A stretch of DNA of 64,000 bases, from contig VDFB02252616.1 of NCBI GenBank assembly GCA_007258455.2, positions 122,469,394 through 122,533,393 of the forward strand, written 5' to 3'. The notes beneath the pieces were generated by a model, which worked only from the letters and a program-made list of their open reading frames with translations, made no database searches and was not told the origin of the DNA. The DNA comes from Sequoia sempervirens. Its lineage: Eukaryota; Streptophyta; Pinopsida; Cupressales; Cupressaceae. A program made the position numbers and the translations under genes. Shown here in pieces: positions 11,340-22,319 of this stretch. The first letter of the stretch is position 1. The number at the start of each line of letters is the position of its first letter.

Positions 11340-12030
11340 ATATAAGTGATTCAAATTATAATTTATTAATTTTATCGCACATACAAATACACAGTTTCCC
11401 TTGCGTGCCTCAAATATGCAATTGGGTTTCTTATTTGATGACCCAGGTCATGTACTATTTATAAACCTTGCAATATTCCCTAATGCTTTTGGCCTTCCGT
11501 CAATGTACACAACCACTCCTTTATTTTGATCCTTATCTTTTAGTTGTATATAATTTGCTGACAGTGCATACCTATGCATACTTCATGTATATTGAACTAG
11601 CTGCATCCAATCTTTGTAACTATAATAGGGTCTGACATACTCCATCAATTTAGCAACTTTTTCATAACACACCTTTATGTCGTCCATGCAAAATAGGCCC
11701 AAACCATGTAATGACGATGGTGTTATGTGATATATCTTCTCATTAAAACAAAAATTAGTGTTTATTGGAGGAAGTTCCCTGGGTACCCATTGTTTTCATA
11801 TATGTTTATACTTCAAGGGCACCTCGATGTCACCTATGCTCTCATCATCATAAGAACATGACCCCCCTTTAGCAAGAAAAATTCCATGTGTTTACAAAAT
11901 TTCTTCTAATATTTTGACCTCTAGTTGATCTCCCTCTTTTAAACCTACTACATGTCTTGCTTTCCTCTTCTCTTCCTGAATTTTCCTCACTCAAGGAAGA
12001 AACATCTAAAAAATACCTATTTGGTGGTAC
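11340..12030 (-). pseudogene. Decayed SET-domain protein gene
   Basis: From about 11985 down to 11340 the minus strand keeps one frame of about 210 codons. It carries text typical of plant SET methyltransferase-like proteins: ITPSSLHGLGLFCMDDI near the middle, then YIDGRPKALGNIARFIN, KKPNCIFEARKGNCVFVCAI and an ADP-like C-terminal core. SET proteins transfer methyl groups to lysine; the GNIARFIN and PNC segments correspond to the SAM-binding and pseudoknot region. Four in-frame stops interrupt it (one TAA, three TGA); TGA is the expected decay product of CGA or TGG. A frame change near 11950-11990 separates an upstream Ser/Glu-rich piece (VPPNRYFLDVSSLSEEN) that follows a possible CAG acceptor at about 12032. 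It lies about 350 bases upstream of, and on the same strand as, the En/Spm-type gene, so it may be captured or fused. Confidence 0.75.
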
Positions 12031-12929
12031 CTGCACTCATAAGGATGTTGGATGAAGTTCTTTCATGGCAATGTGATCCCAAGGTGGCAATATGATTAAT
12101 CTATCATTTCATTGCTAGAACACTAATAGACATAATTCAAGTGCATGTGTCAGGTGGTTCAGCTGTCCACTGATAAAATCCATATGTCTAAGTGGTTAAT
12201 GGGGAGGGAGTGTGTACTAGGACTGGTTAAGTCATCAAAATTTTATGCTTTGGCAATAATTAAATTTTTTTAAGTCATCTTAAATCTTCCTATGTCTAAT
12301 TGCTAGGAGACTTTTTATATGTTTTAAGGTAGGATGAGTGGTTTCATCAATGTTCTAGTTCTCTACATATGACAAGGTTTCAACATCTTCAAATAGTGAA
12401 AGTTAGTTCTCATAGTCATTTGAAACAACAACATTTTGATTATGTATGATGGTAAGATTTGATAACATAAAATAATTGGCTACCCAACAAACTTAAAGTT
12501 AAAAGAAACTTTTTTCATTTTAAGGGGTTAGCACTTTCTTTCATCTTTGCATATTGGTTTGATGCTTGAAACCATAGAAGCATAAATTTGTAAAAAATCC
12601 TAATTAATCACGATTTTAAAAAAAATTGTAGTTTGGGCGATTTTTTCTTTGATTTTTTGAAAAAATATTTGACTTTTTTGTCAACGATTTTTTCCCATTT
12701 AAAACCTGCCAAATTGCCAAAAAAATGTGTTTAAAACCTCAAAAAAACATGAATAAAATCGTGTTAATTTTCATGCAAAAAAAAACCCATGAGACCATAG
12801 CTTGCTGCTTACTATTATGATTTGATACTATTATGCCTTTCCTCCTACTATGATGACTAGTGGCTTAGACGAAAGGCTTACAATGTGCTATTTTTCAATT
12901 TTCATCAACTCTTTTTAATATTGGCAAGG
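12031..12929. other. Unassigned stretch, no gene seen
   Basis: There is no coding motif. From about 12590 to 12790 the sequence is rich in A and T homopolymers. A segment near 12793-12850 (ACTATTATGATTTGATACTA) loosely echoes the hairpin region at 13.8 kb. Confidence 0.45.
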
Positions 12930-13580
12930 CGTTCATGGGGCTGGTGATGTTGCTTTAGGTTGTGAATATGAGGTTTTCGGCTGAAATGGAGGAACCAAAG
13001 TGATGATTTTGAAGTTTACTATGTCTAGAAGCCAAGAGTAGGTTGATTTTGTATGTGTAGACCCTAATAAACTTTCCCAATGCTTTGGTTGGGCTTGGAA
13101 GGATTTAGAGGGCTGAGAAGTCAAAAACCCTAGGTATTTGGAAGGAAAATGTGGGTTTTAAAGAATGGAGGCTTAGAGGTTGAGTACCTATATAAAACCC
13201 ATGGAATTGGGAGTTTTGTGGAATTTTTTATGACTTTCCAAGATTTTATGGTGTTTGGAGAAGTTTAAAGAGTAGTTTTTTTGTAAAATAGGGCTAATTT
13301 TGTAGACATTTTGCAGGGTAGTCTAAAGGATCTCCAAGAAATTGCAAAGGAACCATGTATGTTTGGCTTGGGAAAGGTATTTGGGGTATGAAAGTATGTT
13401 AGATTGGTGTTGAGATGGTCTTTTAGTTTTCCTTCTTTTAGAGATAAGCCTACTTGATGAGATTTGGAGTTTTTAACCTTGTTGAAGTTAATTGATCCAA
13501 TGTGGTTGATTGTGATTTCAAGGGTTGATGTTTTAATGAGGTCTGATTAGTTTGAATCTTCTCCACCTTGACTCTACATC
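12930..13580. repeat. Diverged dispersed repeat related to 20.6-21.1 kb
   Basis: Segments such as GAAGTTTAAAGAGTAG...TTTGTAAAATAGGGCTAAT here and AAGTTTAAAGACTAG...TTTGTAAAATAGGCCTAAT at about 20800 are alike. Both regions end in a CTACATCA motif. They may be interiors or LTRs of the same old retroelement family. No coding sequence was seen. Confidence 0.4.
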
Positions 13581-13589
13581 AGGTCTCAT

Positions 13590-14270
13590 GGTGATGGAAA
13601 ATGATTCAATGGTGATGGAATTCCATGACAAGCCATATACAAGGTAGTGAACTATTAGAAAAAATGGCCATCACCATGAGACCGCATTTCTTTGAGGCAT
13701 TCCATCACCATGAGAGCACATTTCTTTGAGGAATTTTTTCAAATAGTTCAGTACCTTGGATATGGCTGGTCATGGAATTCCATCATAATTGAGGCATTTT
13801 TTCAGACATTTCATTGCCTTGTCTATGTTATTTATTACTATTATGCTTTGATTTTTTTTTCCAAGCATCCATAGCTTGTTTGAAAGCACCTATTTTAGGA
13901 TTTTGGAAATAGCATTAAGGTAGTGAATTGTTTAATAAAATGCTTTCGTAGTCATGTATGCAAAATTTCGTAGCATAGCAAGGCAATGAACTATTTGGAA
14001 AAATGCCTCAAAGAAATGTAGTCTCATGAAGATGGAATGCCATGACAATCCATAGCCATAGGCATTCGTCATGGCATTCCATCACCATGAGACCACAATT
14101 CTTTGATGCATTTTTCCAAATAGTTCACTGCCTTTTCTATTCTCTTTCTTACTATTATACTTTGATAGATTTTTTCCAAGCATCCATAGCTTGTTCGAAA
14201 CCACCTATTTTAAGCTTTTAGCCATAGTAGCAAGGCAGTGAATTGTTTGATAAAATGATTTAATGTGAAG
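13590..14270. repeat. Tandemly duplicated fold-back repeat
   Basis: Two units of about 320 bases share the block around TCCAAGCATCCATAGCTTGT (13861 and 14179), an upstream TTACTATTAT segment and a GAATTGTTTRATAAAATG tail. Each unit contains an inverted repeat. In the first unit, arms 13613-13656 and 13742-13785 differ at 3 of 44 positions. In the first loop a 35-base stretch beginning CATCACCATGAGA is itself duplicated. A related CGTAGCATAG...GGTAGTGAACTG end occurs again near 15885. Confidence 0.8.
13982..14132. repeat. Long hairpin, 65-bp arms, 21-base loop
   Basis: The left arm 13982-14046 starts GGCAATGAACTATTTGG. The right arm 14068-14132 reads as its reverse complement, with six mismatches by eye (59 of 65 pair). 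If transcribed it would give a nearly continuous double-stranded RNA stem of the size handled by Dicer-like enzymes. No promoter is evident. Confidence 0.85.
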
Positions 14271-14459
14271 ATGATAGAGTAAGGAACTAGAATCTTGACA
14301 TCAAAAAACTTGAAGGAGAAAAGAATAAGGCATCTTATCTTTCTAAAATACTTCACATAACACCAAACCTAGATATGGTTGAAGTTGTTAAGAAAGAAGT
14401 GGTTAAAAAGATTGATGCCTTCATTATTTGTATGGTCTTGATTTCCTCTCTTTGAGTAA

Positions 14460-15530
14460 TTTTTTTGATGAGTGGATTGTTAATATGTGGGGGAAAATTG
14501 ATGGGCATCTATGTTTCTTTCTATAGAATGATACATATAGATATTTTCACTTTCTTCTTCAAAAATCATGGTATGCAATCAAGAGTTTTAAAAGAAAGAG
14601 TTTTAGAATATGGGAAATTTTATTTTTAGGTCCATCTTTGAACCCTTGATTCTACTCTATGTAATGCTTTAGCCAATTATATGTTAAGGTGGTTAGAATT
14701 TTAAAATATCTCTACTTAGATGTGAACTTTTATCCCTCAAGTCCTCAAATCTTTGGGTAATGTGTTACAAGTGGAAGAAACAAGGTCTTCTCTTCTCCAT
14801 CTTAACTCTAGGGTTTTTATATCTCTCAAATATAATGAGTGTATTCTACATATTTTATGTTTTCAATTGAGTGACAATCAAACTAAACATGATATTGAAT
14901 TTTTGAGAGGTTTGAATTCTTGTTTTCTATGTAAAATGGATGGTCATCAATGAAGGCATGGCCCAAAAATTCTTAAGAATATTAATAGAATTGTAGCTAA
15001 TAGAATTTCATCCTTGGTTATGTAGGAAATAATAAAATAGACAATAGAAAAACTTACGAGAATGAATTTGATACTTTAGATGAGATTCTTGAAAAATTGG
15101 TGGACTCTCATTCTAGTGAGGCATATGTTGCTATCCTTGCATATATGCCTTTTGTCAACAATGAGCTTGCTCTTCTTGTTTTTTTTGAAGGATAATTCTA
15201 GGTAATAAAAAAATTCCCAAGAGAAATCCTTAGAAAGATTGAAATATTTTAAGTTTTTTGTTAGTTTGGCTACACCTCCCTTTGCTCCCCAAGCTCTACA
15301 AAACATTAAGTCTATGATTTCTAAAGACCTTTCCCATACACTTTTCATGAGTAAATCGAAGAGTAAAGATTCAATTTTATTAATTATCTATTTCCAGATG
15401 AAGCTACCATCTAGGGAGATTTTGTCCCTAGGCCAAGTGTTGATGTGGATGGATGAAAAAAGAGAAAGCAAATCGACTCGTGTTAATAATCAAAAGAGTG
15501 GAAAAAATGGAGAGGAAAAATAACCCAAAT
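14460..15530 (+). pseudogene. LINE ORF1 remnant with zinc knuckle
   Basis: The stretch resembles the DUF4283-type ORF1 that plant LINEs place before a CCHC knuckle, but it is split between frames. One frame reads YLDVNFYPSSPQ; another reads SLGNVLQVEETRSSLLHLNS and then CFLCKMDGHQ at 14921-14950. The knuckle should be CX2CX4HX4C; the last Cys codon has become GGC (Gly) and a TGA interrupts it. A Lys/Ser-rich tail with KRESKSTRVNNQKSGKNGE ends near 15523, just before the ORF2 start. At least two frameshifts and many stops are present. Confidence 0.65.
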
Positions 15531-15552
15531 ATTTTGATAGGCTATACTATAA

Positions 15553-15871
15553 ATGAAAATAGGATGCACCAATTGGAATGTTAGAGTTTGGAATCTTCTA
15601 GAAAGAATGAATTTTAATATCCGCTTACAATAATAGGCTTAAAGTGGATTTCTTTCTCTTTCAAGAAACTAAAGATATGAGATTTGAGCTAGAATGTACT
15701 CTTAAATTCGTTTGGAGAGAGTTTAACTTTTTTCACTAATCATATGTGGGGAAAGGTGGTACAACTATTATAGTTGGGCTAATATGGGCTCCCATTATTA
15801 GTGATTCTATGTGTTATCCTTGCAATAGGGTAGCTTGTGTGATTGTGAAAAAGGATGATGTCTAGGTTGGG
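15553..15871 (+). pseudogene. LINE ORF2 endonuclease start, truncated
   Basis: ATG at 15553 opens an apurinic-endonuclease-like N-terminus (MKIGCTNWNVR), and after one frameshift it continues FFLFQETKDM. The QET motif holds the catalytic Glu of this endonuclease family. Then VGKGGTTIIVGLIWAPI and RVACVIVKKDD follow. Homology stops at about 15871, before the catalytic His and the reverse transcriptase, and unrelated hairpin-type repeat sequence begins. It follows the ORF1 remnant in the normal LINE order. Confidence 0.75.
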
Positions 15872-15884
15872 GCCCAAATGTCGT

Positions 15885-16465
15885 AGCATAGACAAGGTAG
15901 TGAACTGTGATTCTCACTTGCAAACAATAGACATACATTCCAACTTGTAATTCTCATAATAAAATAACAAAGTCACCAATAATGAAGTTGCAAAGTGATT
16001 GAAAGTACTGAGTTATGGTTTGTCCCACTGGCAATGAAGATAAATATACAAAATACAATCACAAAGAGTAATATTCACAAGCCAAATCAAATAAAAAACC
16101 CTATAGCACTCTGATTCATAATTTTTAGATGAAATATATGGACCATTTTGATGATGTATGAGATGCAGAGGCCTTCACAACAAAAAAATCACAAAAAATC
16201 CATTTTTTGCAGCCAAACAAGCTCGATCCATGGGATTCCTGCAACCTTTCCTCCATTGGCTCGTGACTCACTTCTCCAATTTGATAAGCTAGGTTTTGAT
16301 TATGTCAATTAAAATGAAAATTGTGGTGCCATGTTATATTTTACATAGTAAATTATATATAATTAGTATAATTATTATAATATAATTAATATAATATTAG
16401 CTAAATTTACAATATTAATATAATATTATAATTATTATAATATAATTAATATAATTATCTCTATA
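15885..16465. other. Non-coding stretch with AT-rich end
   Basis: It begins with a copy of the CGTAGCATAG...GTAGTGAACTG repeat end. From 16330 to 16460 it is nearly pure AT, and ATTATAATATAATTAATATA occurs twice (about 16373 and 16435). No gene is seen. Confidence 0.5.
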
Positions 16466-16469
16466 TCTC

Positions 16470-17480
16470 CTACTATCTATGTCACTCCCTCTTCCCCCCT
16501 CTATCTATTGAGCTATCGCTCCCTCTCTCCCCTATCTTCTTCTCGCTCTCCCTTTCTACATATTGCTCTCCCTCTCCCCCTCTTCTCCATCTCTCCTCCT
16601 CTACCTATCAATATCCCTTTCTCTCCCTCCCCCTCTCAACTATCTCTCGGCCCCCTCTCTATCTATCACCATCTCTCCCTCCCTATCCACCCTATCCATT
16701 GACTCTCTATATTCACCTCTCTTCCTTTCTCTTCCCATATATATTAATCTCTCTTTCTCTTCCCATATATCTCCATCTCTCTTTCTCTTCCCATATATCT
16801 CTATCTCTCTCTCTCCATCCCCCTCTATCTCTCTATATCACCCCCTTTCTATGTCCCTCCCTCTCCCTATCCCTCTATATTGAGCTATCTCTCCCTCTCT
16901 CCCCTATCTTATATCCTCTCTCCCTTTCTACATATCTCTCTCCCTCTCCCCCTCTTCTTTCTCACCCTTTTCTACCTATCTATCTCCATCTCTTCTCTCT
17001 CTTCCTCTTCAACCTATCTCTCCCTCTCCCACCCTCTTCTCTATATATCCTCCTCTACCTATCAATATCCCTTTCTCTCCCTCCCCCTCTCAGCTATCTC
17101 TCAACCCCCTCTCTATCTCTCACCATATCTCTCTCCCTATCCATCAACTCTCTATCTCCACCTCTCTTCCTTTCTCTTCCCATATATCTCCATATCTCTT
17201 TCTCTTCCCATATATCTCCATCTCTCTCTCTCACCATCCCCCTCTATCTCTCTATATCACCCAAGCCTTTCTATGTCTCTCCCTCTCCCTCTATATTGAG
17301 CTATCTCACCCTCTCTCCCCTATCTTCTTCTCTCTCCCTCCCTTTCTACATATCGCTCTCCCTCTTCCCCTCTTCTTTCTCTCCCTTTTCTACCTATCTA
17401 TCTCCAATATATCTTCTCTCTCTTCCTCTTCAACCTATCTCTCCCTCTCTCCCCCTTTTCTCTATCTCTCTAATGTCAAG
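16470..17480. repeat. 1-kb CT-rich satellite with a higher-order unit
   Basis: The plus strand is almost wholly C and T with scattered A. An ATTGAGCTATC anchor recurs at 16507, 16879 and 17295, each time followed by CCTCTCTCCCCTATCTT and CCCTTTCTACATAT, giving higher-order spacing of 372 and 416 bases. Within units, CTCTTCCCATATATCTCC is repeated. Long Ser/Leu/Pro-only frames here (up to 270 codons) follow from composition and are not genes. Confidence 0.9.
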
Positions 17481-17489
17481 CCTTCTAAA

Positions 17490-18365
17490 AATAGTTTTTA
17501 TTAAACTATAATTAGATTATTGTCACCACTCTTCATTCCACACGAAATGCCAAATGTAGCAATTGTTTTGTTGCTTTTGTGAAGTTTCATAAACCAAGAT
17601 ATTTAGTGGGTTGAATAAATTTGTGTTATGACCCTTGGTATATTTAAAATAATTAGACAATATTAGGGAGATTTGAAAGGGGAGAAAAATTAACTCCTTC
17701 AAAATAGGGGTTGTTGTGGGTTTGTTCATTTTCTTTGTATACTATTTGCTTAGTTTCTCTAGGATAAATAAGTCACTGTAGAAATGAAAGATGTTTGATT
17801 ATCTACCTAATATTGTTTTGTGTTTTTGAAATGGAAGATATCTACAACTCTATAGAAATTTCTATATTGTAATGGTCAAATTATTAGACTATTTAGATCA
17901 TTTTCTCAGTTGTGTATCCTAACTAATATAGAGTAAGCCTTTTCATTTTAATTGACTACTACATAATAGTTTATGTGTTGAAAGAATTGTTTCCATTCTT
18001 TGTAGTTTTTAGATTGGAATACAAATCATATTTAATTTCACGCCAATATACTTCTTTCATAAATAATATTTGTTTAATATCTTAAAAAATGTTAGTTAAA
18101 TTGGAAAATTTGTTTGAGTTAATTACTAAATTTGATTTAAAAATGTTCAACACTTTAGATATATTCAATTAGATATATATAGTTAGATATGAGGTGTCAT
18201 TTGAGTTAATAATTAAATAATGTAATAATCAATTAAAGAAAGGGACATAATTTTGGATGTGTTTGAATTTAATAAATTACAAATTAAAATACACATAAAT
18301 TACTTGAAATAAGTGCTTCATAACCCATCTAATCAAATCATAACCTATCAAAAAGGCAATAGGAA
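17490..18365. other. AT-rich stretch, no gene seen
   Basis: No motif or repeat was recognised on either strand. Confidence 0.5.
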
Positions 18366-18369
18366 TTTT

Positions 18370-18625
18370 CTAAAGAAAATAACACTTGACCCAATCATAA
18401 GTGTATGTCCATAGAAAGGAGTGATCCACCTTAGCAATAGCAACAACCCCATCCAAAATTTGATCACATTACACAAATCCACAATGTTCCTCCAAGATAA
18501 GCCAATCAAATCCAACCTTATGTGTCTTAGTAATCAAATTTGAGATGATCCTAATAAAGACATTGTGAAGGGTGATTGGTCTAAAAAATCTAAATGGCTT
18601 TGCAATTATTTCACTACTACGATCA
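18370..18625 (-). pseudogene. LINE reverse-transcriptase fragment
   Basis: On the minus strand one frame reads FRPITLHNVFIRIISNLITK and then LILEEHCGFV, a stop, CDQILDGVVAIAKVDHS. This corresponds to the plant LINE RT block FRPISLCN..YKIISK..(Q)GFV.GRQILD. An in-frame TAA lies at the G-R position. Upstream, to about 18720, a frame-shifted piece (GVLGSFMKDGTLI) may be the preceding RT segment. The catalytic YVDD region is not present. Confidence 0.8.
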
Positions 18626-19984
18626 ATGTGCCATCTTTCATGAAACTTCCCAAAACACCATTCATTATGATCATATGGAAATTTCTAGGAGAACTACAAT
18701 AGTTGTAACATCATGAATTAATTATGTAATGGCATAAAATTTAAAAATGTCATGAATTAATTATGTAACCACATAATTAAAATATAATTCTATCAAGAAA
18801 TGAATATCAAATAGATAATAAAATCACATAACTCATACATTTCAATGTCATTGATCTTCTTCTTCATCCAACTCTTTGTCTGTATCATCCGATCTAAATT
18901 CAACATTGTAAGGATTGGTCATATCATAATCATAGTCATTGATATCTATTTTGATAATGTCATCATCCATACAAATATCATCTTCATGAGAATTAACTCC
19001 TACATCATCATGATCTAGTTCCTCCTCTTCAACATCTTCATCAAGCACATCATCAACTAACTATTGATCCCGATCATCATCTACATCATCTTCTAGTTCT
19101 TTGGTATCTTCTTCTTCCACCACATTATACTTTACCAACCTTCCTCTTGGATCATGTCTAAAAACAAATGACCAACCTGGTTTACCTAGAACCTCTGAGT
19201 AAAATACCTACTCACATTGGCTTGGAAGAACAAAGGGCTCATTTCTAGCTTGCTCGATCGACATTACATTCACCATGGTAAATCCATTATCATGTTCAAT
19301 GAAAGTTCTCTCGAGATCATTTTCGCTCAATCGTACCCTGTACCATAGGAAAATGAACATAACTAATTTGAAGGACTTAACGTCACACTCAAGTATATCA
19401 TCCAAAATCCCATAGTATCAATTTTTTGAGACTTTTGGATGTATGTTGCTTCTAGATGAAACATTAGTCACTTGAAAGACTATAGTTATCCTAGATTCAC
19501 AAGTTTTCTTCATTTCATCCAACTTTTTGATTCGGAATTTTTCACCATTGCACCACATAGCCTTGTGGTGTTTCACCTACAATATGTAAAACATGAAAAA
19601 ATTATTGCAATATCATTAGTTGATAAACATATTTATTCTTGGCCAAATGTATGCAAAGAAAAAAATCTCAACATATATATACATCAATATAATTGAAAAT
19701 AATTAAATAATATGGGTGATTAATATATTTATATGTACCTTTTTATCTCTTAAACCATATGCTAAATCAATTTCTCTTTGTGTAACATTGGAATCTCCAT
19801 TATGATGAGCTTCTTTAACCAATGAAGCCACACCTTCCCATGTTAATGTGTGACTAGATTGTGGACATTGTTCAATCCATACCATCATCCAATCAATATT
19901 TTTTGTGATGTACAAATGTAGTGCATCCCACTCTCGACCAACTGTATAAAAAAAATGAAATTCACAAACAATGTATAATTAGTG

Positions 19985-21180
19985 GTGCAGGAGCACCTAT
20001 ACCTCATTCTCAACTTGTGACTATTTGAAGGTGGATAGAAGGTCAATAGGTAGAGTGAGTCTTTTGGATGTTTTTTCCTTGTGTAAAGTCAATTGATACC
20101 ATTAGACATGTTCTAGGTGAAGTTTTGAGTTATGAGTTTGAGTCTTGCACTAAAGAGTTTTGTAGACTTTTTAAGGAAAATTGGAGAATTTACATGTAAA
20201 AGGGTGCAAGGTTAGTGTCATGTCAATAATAATGCTATTATCAAGGCACTATCATGGTATTAGAGGTGTCTTAGGAGTTTAAATACATTTGAAAGTTCAA
20301 AAAATTAAAACATTTCAATAGTGATGTTAACCTTGAAATTAGTGTGTTTTATGTTTCATGTGATCATAAAAGATTAAAAAGTCAGTTGTATAGGTGGTTG
20401 TTTTGTATTTGAGGTGTAAAGACCTTTAAAAGGAATAAATTGATCATTTTAAACCCTCATAGGATGAGAAATAAAGAAGGTATAGCTGTTGTCCTCAAGA
20501 GTTTTGTGAAGAAAAGCATGTGAAATGAGAGGTTCAAGCCTAGGTTTCAACAAAATATGTATAGAAGATCTGATTTTATGAAATTTTACCCATTTTCATA
20601 CCTAATGGATTGTATCTAAGTTGGTTTTGAGGTCTAGGAGGTCATAGAAGTATGATATTGAATAAACCCTCATGATTTTAGCTTAAAATAAGGGTTTTTG
20701 GGTTTGGCAAGAATCTGGTCATAAAAGTGGAATATTTTTGTGGATTTGGAGGTTTGGAGGCATAAAAATTGCTTCCCCAAGATTTCATGGGAATATGACA
20801 AGTTTAAAGACTAGTGGCTTTGTAAAATAGGCCTAATCAGCCTAATCAGCACAACCTAGAAAGGGTGATTTTGGTGATTTGGTCCAAAGGATGTGTACTT
20901 TCCCTTGAATTATGTTTAATAATTCCAAAATGGGTTTCTAAAACCATCAAGGATTTTTCTAGTATGTTGGGAAAGTTTTCAGTTATTGGGCAAAACTAGT
21001 AGGTTTGCAAGTTGCTACAAGGATTCAAGGAATCAAAGTGTGAAATATGACTTTTGTTGTTTGTCAAGCTTTAAGAGTTGTTTGGATTGTTTAAAGTGGT
21101 CATTATAAACTTTTTGTAAGCCTTTTAAAATTAGGTTGATAGGTTGGTTGAGTTGAGCCTCCCAGGTCTACATCAATCAG
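19985..21180. repeat. Non-coding insert within the TNP2 gene
   Basis: Sequence between two TNP2 blocks lacks coding features. Bases about 20640-20890 resemble 12955-13330. It starts near GGTGCAGGAGCACC and ends near GGTCTACATCAATCAG. Probably a retroelement piece or solo LTR; terminal TG/CA and a target duplication could not be fixed. Confidence 0.4.
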
Positions 21181-21525
21181 TTAATTACCACAATATATGA
21201 CCTTAATTTATAATTGATGTATATTGAAGATTAATAATTAAATAAGTAAAATATACATAAAAACCAAATAAAAAATTTATTATAATTACCTCACTTTCTT
21301 TAATCTACCTTTCCCTATCAGGTACTCCCCTTCGAAATTGTTAATGGAGTTGGGATCCCAAATGCGATCTACATGTATCTTTGCTGCAAACTTAGGAAGA
21401 TATTAAGAAATGTACACCATGGTCTGGTATACCATATATCCCTGCACCATAGAACCCTCAGGATGTGCTCTTTGTTTAACCAAATCCTTGAAAAATTTCA
21501 AGTGCCTCTCAACCATCCACATTGA

Positions 21526-22319
21526 GGGTATGTGTAGGATCATCATGGAAAAAATAGGCCCTTAAGTGGCAAAAAATTCAAAAAAATTAGGGTTAGGAAA
21601 CTTGAGGTAAAAATTTGAACAATTTATCTATATTATTTCAGAAATATGTAAGAATAGAATTTGTAGCAAATTGAATGTAGTTTCTAAACTACTAGGTTTA
21701 TTTTTTAAAAAATCTATTTGGTGAAAATTTGAAATTTCAATGCAGAGTACATAAATTTTAGGGAGAAAATAAGAAGTAGGTGTTTGTCTAACCACCCTAA
21801 CCATAATAAAATGATAATATTTTTTTATAATATTTTAGATCTAAGTAGAAGACTCATGTCCTGATGTGATGCATTTTTTTGTAATTTTTTTCTAAGTAAA
21901 TAATTAATTATGATTTTTTTATTACAACTTTTAAAAAATATAAAAACTCGTATGTCTAACCACCTTAACTTGGTCAAAAATTCATTAAATTCATTTTTTC
22001 TTTTCTAATACTATAGTATATGAAGCATAGAATGTGATGCATGTTTTGGATTCAAAATGTGATACTGTTTGAAAGCTATAAATGTTTTTCAATTAGCCAA
22101 TCAATCAGGACTTTAGTCATAATTCAAATAGAAAAACAATAATAATTATTTATTAAATTCAAAGTAAAGAATAATTTATATTGGAGAAAAGTTGAGAATC
22201 TCATTTAAAAACCCTTTTCGTTTCATCAAATTTGGGTAAGAAAAAATTCATCAGCCACATACCCTACAAATACCCATCATATCACCACTTTTTGGCCCAC
22301 CATGATCTTGCACATACCC
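21526..22319 (+). mobile_element. TIR element, family G4a copy 1 (794 bp)
   Basis: The left end GGGTATGTGTAGGATCATCA pairs with the right end TGATCTTGCACATACCC. The 4-bp duplication TTGA flanks it (21522-21525 and 22320-22323). It interrupts a TNP2 exon. On the minus strand, removing the element and one TCAA leaves CCT ATA CAC ACA AGG TCA ATG TGG, that is PIHTRSMW, in frame with conserved sequence on both sides. The interior is AT-rich and has no transposase frame. Confidence 0.9.

Noticed and set aside
16563..17511. Open frames of 106-270 codons on the plus strand
   Set aside because: They translate to Ser/Leu/Pro/Ile only and exist in several frames at once, a product of the CT-rich satellite.
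18610..18626. CACTACTACG as a possible CACTA terminus near the TNP2 gene
   Set aside because: It lies inside LINE reverse-transcriptase text, and no matching TAGTG end with a 3-bp duplication was found beyond the gene start.
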